This document shows, in pieces, positions 56,025 through 64,000 of a stretch of 64,000 bases of DNA. Origin of the DNA: Selaginella moellendorffii (lineage: Eukaryota; Streptophyta; Lycopodiopsida; Selaginellales; Selaginellaceae); contig NW_003314337.1 in assembly GCF_000143415.4 (NCBI RefSeq), forward strand, positions 373,036 to 437,035, given 5' to 3'. Every line of letters starts with the position of its first letter. Positions within the stretch are counted from its first letter, which is position 1. Position numbers and translations under genes: made by a program. The notes beneath the pieces were generated by a model. That model was given only the letters and a program-made list of their open reading frames with translations, ran no database searches and had not been told where the DNA came from.

Positions 56025-57629
56025 CTATACAGAGACAACGTTGGCCAGCAGTACGCAAGAAGATGGATCTTCGGGACTCGCCACAAGAGCTTGCATTGCA
56101 GCCTGTGCTCCACTTTGAGTATCTTCTTGGCGTTTACACGCACCAAGAAGACATCTCCAGTCGACAACGTCCGGGGTGAAAGGCATACCAGACAAAATCT
56201 CCTCGGCTTCTCGCAAGTATCCAGCCCTGCTCAACAGGTCAGTGATGGAGCAGTATAGCTGCTTGGTGAGCCGGACACTATGATCGAGGATGAGGGACCG
56301 GACTTTTGACCAGCCATCGTGGAGATCTCCCTTGTGGCTGCAACCGAGAATGATGCAAGCGAAGGACGCTTCGTCGGCTGGAATTCCTTCGAGTTCCATC
56401 TCGTGAAGATGCTCCAGCGCCGCATCGAAGTGACCATTTCGAGCCAACGAAGCTAAAATCGCGTTCCACGGCGGAGCTTCGTACTTTTGTGGTATCACTT
56501 CTAACAAATCCTTGGCTTTCCATAGATGGCCATGGTGAGCATAAGCATTGAGCAAAGCAGTCCAGGAGATATCATCTCTCTCCGGGAAAGAATCAAACGT
56601 GTTCTTGGCTTGCTGAAGATCGCCATGTTGAGCGTAAGCGTCCAACAACGTGTTAAAAGCCACGAGATTCCACTCGGGCATAACATCAAACACCGCCTTC
56701 GCGTCTTCCAGGAGACCCTTTTGCGAGAAAGCGTCGAGCATACAAGCCCACGAAACGATGCTCCACTCTGGAGACCTGTGAAAAAGCTCGCTGGCTTTCT
56801 CAATATGCCCATTCAAGGTATAAGCCGAGAGCATACAGCTCCACGAGACAATGTCCCTCTCTGGCATATCATCGAACGTTTTCTTAGCGGCTTCTAGATG
56901 CCCTTGAACGGCATATGCTGATAAGAGCGCGTTCCATGACACGGAATCTCTCTCAGGCATGGTTTGGAAGATTTCTAACGCCCGACCGAGCGATCTCTCC
57001 CGTGCATACGCAGCGACCATGGCATTCCAAGCGATAACGTCCCGCTCGGGCATTTGGTTGAATACCTTTTCCGCCTTGAAAAGATACCCAAGCCGGGCAT
57101 ATGCTGTTATCATTGCAGTCCAAACTACCAGATTCCTCTCTGGCATTGCTTCGTAGAGTTGCTCTGCATCGGCAATTCTCTCATCCGCAAGAAAAGCGCA
57201 GATCATTGCTGTGTAAGCGACAACATCACGCTCGCTCATCGAATCAAAGAGCTTCTTAGCTCGGTCTAGATGCCCGAATTGGGTATAGGCAGTAAGCATG
57301 GCAGTCCACGACACCAGATTCCACCACGGCATTGCCTCAAAGATCTGCCTCGCCGCCGAGACCTCGCCATTTTGGGCGTGTGCCGAGAGCATCATCGCCC
57401 AAGAGAAGGTGTTCTTGGAGCAAATGCCGCGGAAGACGCGCCTGGCCTGGGCCGTGGCGCCGCATTTCCCAAACATCTCGATGAGGAGATTGGAGAGGAA
57501 GCGGCGATCGCTGCTCAGGAATGGGCTGGCGAGGATCCGGGCGTGCGCTCGCTCGGCGTCGGCAAGATTCCGGCAGGATTTGATGAGGGCGACGCAGCCG
57601 GCGAGGCTGGATTCGTCAGGGACTGCCAT
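56025..57629 (-). CDS. Pentatricopeptide repeat (PPR) protein, PLS class with E-type C-terminus
   Basis: Intronless, 534 residues from ATG 57629; the longer frame upstream begins only with GTG. Some twelve repeats show the pattern M(P/S)ERDVVAYTAMI, MPERNLVVWTAMITAYARLGYLFKAEKVF, MPERDVIAWNAMVAAYA, MPERDSVSWNALLSAYAVQGHLEAAKKTF, MPEWNLVAFNTLLDAYAQHGDL. The end (YCSITDLLSRAGYLREAEEILSGMPFTPDVVDWRCLLGACK, VLLANVVSV) is the E region, cut just before E+/DYW. No clear targeting peptide. It probably binds organelle RNA for C-to-U editing with a separate DYW protein. Decayed relatives lie at 46861-47170 and 55500-55570; its 3' end faces TPR debris. Confidence 0.9.
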   Translation of the reverse strand: MAVPDESSLAGCVALIKSCRNLADAERAHARILASPFLSSDRRFLSNLLIEMFGKCGATAQARRVFRGICSKNTFSWAMMLSAHAQNGEVSAARQIFEAMPWWNLVSWTAMLTAYTQFGHLDRAKKLFDSMSERDVVAYTAMICAFLADERIADAEQLYEAMPERNLVVWTAMITAYARLGYLFKAEKVFNQMPERDVIAWNAMVAAYARERSLGRALEIFQTMPERDSVSWNALLSAYAVQGHLEAAKKTFDDMPERDIVSWSCMLSAYTLNGHIEKASELFHRSPEWSIVSWACMLDAFSQKGLLEDAKAVFDVMPEWNLVAFNTLLDAYAQHGDLQQAKNTFDSFPERDDISWTALLNAYAHHGHLWKAKDLLEVIPQKYEAPPWNAILASLARNGHFDAALEHLHEMELEGIPADEASFACIILGCSHKGDLHDGWSKVRSLILDHSVRLTKQLYCSITDLLSRAGYLREAEEILSGMPFTPDVVDWRCLLGACKRQEDTQSGAQAAMQALVASPEDPSSCVLLANVVSV

Positions 57630-57878
57630 GCTAGCTGCATAGATCCAAGGCACGCATCGTTCCTACTAGAACCCTAGATTTTGGTTTTAGAAACACAAAG
57701 CAAAGATTGACAGCTGGTCGACCCTCTTTGGCTACCGTTCTGACGTATGGAGTCCTGGCTAAGTGTCTTCACAGTTTGTCACAACATAAGGTTCTTTGCC
57801 TTCTACCTTTTAGTATAAATGAGGTTTGTCTATTCTACTGACACAGAAAGTGACTGTGTGATACTGTGTGACACTGGG

Positions 57879-58345
57879 ATGTCTTTGCAGGCAGTTCTCT
57901 CCATTTCTCACGATGCCCTTGCTCTGGCTCTGGACAAATTCGATCTTTTAACGCAGGTTTGTTTTTGTTGAAACTAGTTCTTGCATCTAACTTGTCTCTT
58001 GGTTTGCAGAAACCAAAGCAGTCCCTAATTCTGTACAACTTGTTGGATCTATTGCAGTCGCCCTCTTCCCAAGCAGCTACAATTCATACTGGTATATATC
58101 TCTTTTCGCAAAGAAACTCTTTTTCCTGCCAATCAACTCAAGTGAGATCTCGCTTTCGTAAGACATGATCCTTTTGCTTCCTCCTTCCAGTGAAGAGATC
58201 ACCAGGCAAGCTTTCCTTTTCATCAATTCCTCGTCAGATTTCTAGAAACGGTGCTAGTTATTCCAGTTTCGTGGTCCCCACAAGGGATCCAACTGCAACT
58301 CTCGATGTTTTCCTGGAACGTTGGTTATTTATTTTCTGCAGAAGC
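57879..58345 (+). other. Possible short exons of unknown gene
   Basis: Three splice-bounded stretches could join: AVLSISHDALALALDKFDLLTQ, KPKQSLILYNLLDLLQSPSSQAATIHT and VKRSPGKLSFSSIPRQISRNGASYSSF. The helical first two look protein-like, but no start, stop or family could be fixed, and the end runs against the helicase 3' end. May be a gene fragment. Confidence 0.25.
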
Positions 58346-58372
58346 TTAAACGACTGGAGAACTTACGAGTCT

Positions 58373-60395
58373 TCACGCGCTAGCTCCCACTGGTTGTCGC
58401 CGGATACGCTTCTGGTTCCTTTTGCGAATCTTGGGCAAGGAAAGCATCCACTCGGGCACATCACAGCCAGAAGCTTTCATGACGTTGGCGATAGACCGCA
58501 GCAATGGAACGTCTTCCTCGGCATACAGTGTCAAAGCATTTCCTGGCCGGCCAGCTCGACCACTGCGTCCTGCAATACAAAAGCTGGTTTTATGAAGTGA
58601 ACTTGAAAAGTGGAAACTTTTGGTTTTATAGTTACCTATGCGATGAATGTACACTGTTGTATCCTGGGGAACATCGTAGTTTATGACCCAGTTCACGCCC
58701 TTGAAATCCATTCCTCGTGCCATTAGATCTGTTGCTATGAGAATCCATGTCTTGCCAGTTCGAAAGTTAAGAACAGCAATCTCACGCTAAAAAAAAAAAC
58801 GTTACTTCCAAAAGAAAGAAGAGAAGAAGACAATAACTAAACCTGTGTTTGCGTGCGATCCGCATGAATACTGTCCACTCTAAGCTTCTCTGACAACAAA
58901 GCTTTATGAAGCTGTTTTGCCCGTTCCTTGCATTGCACGAAGAGTATGATCGGTGGTGAAAGCCCCTATGTAAACAGGGATGTATAAAAGAGCAAAAGGG
59001 AGAACTTCGTCACAGAAATTACCTCCTTGAAGAATTGTTTCAAGGCTAACAATTTGCCTTCCTCGTTACCAGCATACATGAGCTTCTGCTGGACTGTCTC
59101 AGAAGCTGAATTCCTGCATCGCTTACTGTTAAACCCCCTGACATTTGAAGTAAACTAGGTGGTTTTCCAAATGTCACCTATCTCCGATCACGATACGAAT
59201 GGCATCGTGCATAATGGTTCTTGCAAGTTCCTCCACTGTCTCAGGCAGTGTTGCACTGAATAATGCTCTCACAATGTTTGTCCGGGTGCAGGCGCTCACG
59301 ATAGAATCGATTTGCTGCATAAATCCAAGCTCAAAAAGCTTGTCGGATTCATCCAGGATAAAATACTCGACACTGGGGGAAACAAGTAAACACCATTTAA
59401 ACTAAAAGAGAAACGCATACCGTTTTAAATCGATTTTTTCCGACTTGACAAGCTTATCCAGGCGTAGAGGCGTTGATACTAGAATATCACAGCGAAGGCT
59501 AGCAAAATCCGGGTTCTTAAAAAGCCTTTTTGTCAGCAATCTCGCACGGATCTTACTGCCATTTGCTAGCCTCCTACATTCCGTGATAAGCTGTGCCGCC
59601 AACTCACGTGTAGGACACAGGATCACTGCTCTGATACCATCTGGGCTCGACTTCTACAAAGTGAACAAGATTTAGCACTTCATCTAGTATCAAGTAAGAA
59701 CCTGGTACCTTCAGTTTCATTAAGATCGGCAGAATGAATGCCAAAGATTTGCCAGAACCAGTGGGAGCACAGACAAAACATTCGCGTTCCTAAAAAGAGA
59801 AAACCTTGTAAACAGGATAGAAATAATCAGATTTGTTTTCGTACCTGAAGGAGAACCGGAATAACTTGCCTTTGCACTGGTGTTGGCTCCTTGTAGCCGG
59901 CTTCCACCAAGTTTTTTATCAAATTTGGCTCACAGTCGTATCTACAATTCATAAGAAATCCAAATTCTAACAGTCTGGATTGAAGGATACTCCGAGCTAA
60001 GCTGCTGGAAACTCCTGAGAGGCTGAGGAACATTATCACCGGCAGCACGAATCTTAAGTTTTTTCTTCAGCGACGGAATGTCCTGTAGCAATTCTCTATG
60101 AGTGAGATATGAGTGAGAGTGTTAGCGAAATGGATGAATGTATCACCTTTAGCTCTAGATCCTCTCCAGCATTCTCTAAAGAAAAGAAGTAAACAACATG
60201 TACTTTCATATTATAGAAACTAACCTCCATTTGCGTTTGAGAAGTCGGATTTTCTCTTCTTCTGTGGAACATTGTGATTTATTTACCGCCCCTACAGAAG
60301 GACTGGAAGAAGCTTACCTCGAATCGGGCGATGTCGGCTGAGAATCGCCTCTTGTCGATTCGCACTCCAGAGAAGAGCAGCGACTGAGGATCCAT
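58373..60395 (-). CDS. RH57: DEAD-box RNA helicase, RH57 (ROK1/DDX52 type)
   Basis: About twelve exons. The start at 60395 gives MDPQSLLFSGVRIDKRRFSADIARFE. All helicase motifs are present in order: Q-motif region YKEPTPVQRQVIPVLLQ, motif I APTGSGKSLAF, Ia PTRELAAQL, Ib STPLRLD, II DESDKLFELGF (DESD instead of DEAD), III SATLPETVEELA, IV PPIILFVQCKERAKQL, V ATDLMARGMDFKGV and VI YIHRIGRSGRAG. The tail PEWMLSLPKIRKRNQKRIRRQPVG is basic. DESD in motif II and the IRAAGDNVPQPL phrase upstream are typical of the ROK1 group, which acts in 18S rRNA processing and 40S subunit assembly in the nucleolus. Introns are 50-90 bp. It shares an 82-bp divergent spacer with the FLIP-like gene. Confidence 0.93.
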
Positions 60396-60477
60396 CACAA
60401 ACCCATAAACCCTAAAACTAAAACCCTAAAACGTATCTTTCATTTGAATTTCTCCAAGGAGGAGCGAGGGTTTTGTG
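60396..60477. promoter_or_regulatory. Bidirectional promoter with two telo-boxes, RH57 / FLIP-like
   Basis: Only 82 bp between ATGs. Two AAACCCTAAA motifs (60407-60416 and 60421-60430) lie in the middle. Telo-boxes mark promoters of plant ribosome-biogenesis and cell-cycle genes. Confidence 0.65.
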
Positions 60478-63429
60478 ATGGATCTGCTCGAGGCGCTGGA
60501 GCGATCCGAGGTATGATCCACATTTCTTCCAGCTCGCGTTTTGATCTGGCGCCACAGATCGTGGAGGAGCGGATTGCGCTGTTCAAGCTGCTTGAAACAA
60601 GCGGCATTTCTTCCGATTATGCTCGATCCGTCGCCATCGCTCTTTTTGTAAGTTATTTATTCGCTTAGTTTGCAGTCTAATTCTTTTCAATATTCTCCAG
60701 AAATCTTGGAAGATGTCTCGAAGTCAAGAACTCGAGTATCGTCTAGAAATCCTTGCTACTGCTTCGTCACAGATTTCTGCAAATGAGAACAATGGAGCAC
60801 TGCTCGTGAAGTATGGTGAAATCGCCAGTGAGGTAAGCATCCCAGTTCATTTTTCTTCTTGTTCCTATTTTTCTTGTCAGGCTTGCGCATGGTTTGCTGA
60901 TGATTCATGTGCCGAAACGGTGAGACTAGATTTCTACCTAGCTTGGACGTCTCGTCTCGCTTATTCTATTTTACTTTTTCCTTGCAGGCGCAGTTGCCGC
61001 TTCTAAGGTTGATCTCGGCTCTTTTCTCCCAGTCCGATCTTCTATTGTGCGAACCCGATATCACGTTTAAGGCGCTCTTAGAAAACTACTTGCGCTTCGT
61101 CAAAGCGGCGTCTTTATCCGAGGTAATGTTTTTCATGCTCTCGGGTTTTGAGTTCCTTTCTTTTTATCACCTAGGCGTTCCGAGATGCTTCAAAGGAGAT
61201 TCAATTGGCACACTCTACGTCTCTGAAGCTGATGACAGATACTGTGCTGAAGAAGCTTACGACCGCTCGCTTCAGCAGTGGCATGCACGAGATTTATGCT
61301 TGCGTGCTGCAAGCTTTGGTTGAGATTGGGGCGAAAGCGGCAGCCCCCGGCTTGGTGAGCGTATCATGGAGGGTTGCAGCACGACTTCTCGAAATGGAAG
61401 CGTTTCACGATGTTGCAGCCAGAAGCGTTAGTATTTCCAACATTATATCCACACTTTTGTCGCTGGCATCAGAATGGCTCACACTGGCTCTCAGGCCTAC
61501 GCAGTCTCTACTTGACGACACCTCTGGCAACCTGAAAAGTCAGCACCTCGTTATGGTGAAGTTTTACGTCGTCCATGCTCTTCGTATTTCTCGTGCTTAT
61601 CTCTCGGAAGCAGTGTTGGTGCAGAAAGCGATTGTGGGGTTCTCCATAAACATCTCAGCGTTACTCCTGGTTCTGGAAAATGGCCAGTTTCTGGAGACCA
61701 TATCGAATGATATCTCTGTGCAAGTTGCTCCGCCATCGCTCGCTTTTCTTCACACGCTTCTCAGCTCCGAGAAAATCCAGGTTCACTCAAAAAGAGAGCT
61801 TATCGAGTATCTCACGAACGGAGACGTTCAGCTGGAAGACATGGTGGTGAATGTCCTTGGCGAAGCTGCTAGTTGCCAGAGATACTCGTCGGCGGCACAG
61901 GTTGTTGTTTTTATCCAACTGTTGCAACTATCCAGGGAATTTCAAGCGGACGTTCTATTTCAACTCTCAAGAAAGCTCGACTGGTTGCTGGAAAGGCTGT
62001 CAGAAATGCCTCTTCATGCAATGCTACTCCAGCAGAGGGCCCTGGTATCGATCGACGCCAAGCCAGGAATGCAACTGCTTTATCTGTCGGTCTTGCAAGC
62101 TTTGGAAGCATTTGTATTAGCTGCTGCTTCAAAAGTGGAGGTATGGGAGGAGGTGGAACGCTTCATTTTCGGGAACGCAATTCACAGGTTTTCGATTTGC
62201 CGAGAGTTGCTGCTAGATCTTTGGAGCTTTATTTTTAAAGTCGGAAACGAGAAGCTCTGTCAGGCTCACCTGGAGGCTCTACTCTCACTATATCGGTATT
62301 TGTCGTCTTCAAGCTACGGAGACATGCATTCCGAAATTCTTCAAGACTTCGCCAGACTCATTTGCCGGTTGGCAAAGTTTGCGCCGGGTTCGGTACGAGC
62401 CAGGCTGACGTCTTCAGTTTTCAAGAGAGATGTCTTCACAGCGAAGTCCTCCGCAGTGATTGCTTCACTCCTTCTACGACGAGGTTTCGCTATTCCGAAA
62501 AATATTGCGCTGGAACAAGTGCGTGCTGCTTTGGACGTCATTTCTTCCAATTCTTTCCCCACAAAAGAGGAGGCTCTTTCAATCCTGCTCGACTTGTCGT
62601 CTGAGAGGTAAAAAGCTCTTACTTTTTCTGATGGCGTACTAACACAAGCTTTCTCAGCCATACTTTCCAACGTGACGTTTCAAACAAAATCTCAAAACTG
62701 TTACTCAGCATCATAGACAAAGCAGCGGTTGGAAGTCCACTCTTGAGCAAAGCAGTACTCGGTTTGGCGAGGTTGAAGGCGGTGTTCAGTGATGCGGATA
62801 TTGAGAAGGCTGTGATTACGTTAAACAACAAGCTATCATCGCATCACGAGCAGCTCGAAGACAGACCGGAGTTGAAGATTCATCTCCCAGAGCTTTTGAC
62901 AAGCTTGGCCGACTTTACCTTCCAGGAAGAGGAGCCGGACTCTCAAATCCAGGCCATCTGGAAGCTTTATCATCTGGCTCTGGCGGAGAAACACTGGGCT
63001 CTGGTTCACGCCGGCCTCACATCATTCAGCGAGTTTGCTGCGACAACCTCATGCAACGATCTCTGGAGGTTTCTTCCAGCCGACGCTGCTCTATCATTCG
63101 ACTCCTCCGGGGACACGGTCATGGAGGACGGCTTCATGGCAGCAGTCCGCTTGTTCCTCGAGAAAGCCACGAACAGAACAACGCTGAGCATGAGTGACGG
63201 CGATCTCGAGCTCCTCAGAGAAGAGTGCGAGTCACAGAGAGCCTCGCAAGACAAGCTTCTTAGACAAACTGGCACAGCCAAACAGGAACAGGGGAACGAA
63301 GCCACTGCTGCCGTGACGAAGATACGAGAAGGAATAGCTTTGCTGCGAGAAGCTCCCCGCCAAAAGGAAATACTACACAAGCTGATCGCGGAGCTTCAAA
63401 GCTTACAGGACGTTCCTGGAACTCTATAA
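60478..63429 (+). CDS. FLIP: FLIP/FIRRM-like protein (FIGL1-interacting recombination regulator)
   Basis: Seven exons, roughly 880 residues. Start MDLLEALERSE at 60478; then IVEERIALFKLLETSG, KSWKMSRSQELEYRLEIL, ACAWFADDSCAET, AQLPLLRLISALFSQSD, one large exon (about 61174-62608) and a last one (62658-63429). The protein is all-helical and HEAT-like. Blocks matching plant FLIP as I recall it are LVSVSWRVAARLLEM, VMVKFYVVHALRIS, DWLLERLSEMPLHAMLLQQ, QALEAFVLAAASKVEVWEEVERFIF and ICRELLLDLWSFIF. FLIP binds the AAA ATPase FIGL1 and with it limits RAD51/DMC1 strand invasion and meiotic crossover; human FIRRM (C1orf112) is the counterpart. Assignment rests on remembered similarity in a weakly conserved family. 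Confidence 0.7.
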
Positions 63430-63624
63430 ACTCGAGGTAGAGTATGAGTTTATCGTTCTCGGTCTAACTCCATTCTTCTCACAGGAGAACGCGATGATCT
63501 CGACGATGATCTTAATCTCACTTCGACTACAGAGGAAAGATCTGGAATGTTAGAACAATCGACTACACTGGTAGATTGTCCATTTCATCTTTGAAAACTA
63601 GAGAATTGAGCGTGCTTGTGAACA
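63430..63624. other. Intergenic spacer between convergent stops
   Basis: 195 bp between the FLIP-like stop and the stop of the minus-strand gene entering from the right; likely the two 3' UTRs. Confidence 0.5.
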
Positions 63625-64000
63625 TTACGTAGTGTTGCGGCGGGAGCTAATCCGAGAACTCCGTCTGGGTGGTGGCGACGAGCTCTCACCATTCTTTGGA
63701 CTGCTGGAAGAAGTATTTGCACGAAGATCGCCTTCGCCACTCTCGTTCTCGGGGCTAGAGCTCGGAGGATCCGGGACACCAGCCTCGTCGGCGGCAGCGA
63801 CTTGACTCTTCTTCCTGAGCTTCCTTCTCGACTTTCGACCACTTCCTCGAGCATCATTGGCGGGACTTGGCAAAGGAACTTCTTCTTCTCGACCACCATC
63901 ATCGACTACTCCCTTCCTCTTTTTCTTCTCGTTGCTGGAGCTGGGCGCCGGCGATTTGGCCCCCTCGTCCTCCTCAGATCGAAGCTTGCTAATCCGGCCC
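63625..64000 (-). CDS. C-terminal part of a lysine/serine-rich, probably nuclear protein (runs off the window)
   Basis: An open frame enters from the right edge and ends at 63625. It encodes GRISKLRSEEDEGAKSPAP, basic clusters (NEKKKRKG, SGRKSRRKLRKKSQ) and a serine/proline-rich end with PPPRRSSRISSRRNTT. Low-complexity charged composition and several nuclear-localisation-like clusters suggest a chromatin or nucleolar protein. No domain is visible in the part present, so no family can be named. Confidence 0.6.
   Translation of the reverse strand, partial: GRISKLRSEEDEGAKSPAPSSSNEKKKRKGVVDDGGREEEVPLPSPANDARGSGRKSRRKLRKKSQVAAADEAGVPDPPSSSPENESGEGDLRANTSSSSPKNGESSSPPPRRSSRISSRRNTT

Overview
The window is nuclear DNA of a land plant and looks like a lycophyte of the Selaginella moellendorffii type. 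The evidence is very short introns (mostly 45-70 bp) with GT-AG borders, tightly packed multi-exon genes, two long intronless PPR genes, plant-only families (SEC3, WAT1/EamA, GAUT, a chloroplast TPR protein), telo-box motifs (AAACCCTA) at start codons, and islands of decayed retroelements. The species is an inference. A 100-base run of N (13269-13368) is an assembly gap.

Layout. 1-4.1 kb: AT-rich, with a decayed Ty3/gypsy element and a tandem 5S-rRNA-like repeat. 4.1-20.9 kb: a gene-dense stretch with actin-related protein 9 (-), sterol C5-desaturase (+), WAT1-type transporter (-), an unknown secreted/membrane protein (-), a head-to-head pair of mitochondrial-type paralogues (-/+), a PHD-finger protein (+, start lost in the gap), GAUT11-like galacturonosyltransferase (+), a phosphate acetyltransferase (-) and a NIFK/Nop15-like RRM protein (+). 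21-24 kb: LINE reverse-transcriptase debris and a broken kinase-like gene. 24.1-34.6 kb: exocyst SEC3 (-), a PPR gene (-) ending 76 bp before SEC3, IST1-like (+), an F-box protein (+), a gag-type zinc-knuckle fragment, a pseudokinase (-) and QCR8 (+). 34.6-42.6 kb: a rearranged block with a BTB pseudogene, an unassigned small gene, a UDP-glycosyltransferase pseudogene split by a 1.0-kb TRIM-like element with a 5-bp target-site duplication, a frameshifted RBR ubiquitin-ligase gene, an unknown multi-exon gene, a QCR8 fragment and an intact BTB gene. 42.9-46.9 kb: a TMEM120/TMPIT protein (-) and a chloroplast TPR protein (+). 47-56 kb: AT-rich, gene-poor DNA with a terminal-inverted-repeat element whose arms carry GAGTCC-type minisatellites. 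56-64 kb: a PPR gene (-), DEAD-box helicase RH57/ROK1-type (-), a FLIP/FIRRM-like recombination regulator (+) and the 3' end of a lysine/serine-rich gene (-).

The most striking pattern is that two unrelated convergent gene pairs (QCR8/BTB and TPR/PPR) were each duplicated over 7-9 kb. In each case the two copies show complementary loss: one locus keeps one gene intact and only debris of its neighbour, and the other locus keeps the reverse. The other leading observations are a phosphate acetyltransferase in a vascular-plant-like genome that appears to lack the DRTGG domain, and divergent gene pairs sharing spacers of 39, 82 and 101 bp.

Most genes here are housekeeping and belong to no single pathway. 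Exon borders were read by eye from splice signals and protein similarity recalled from memory, so internal junctions may be off by a few bases.
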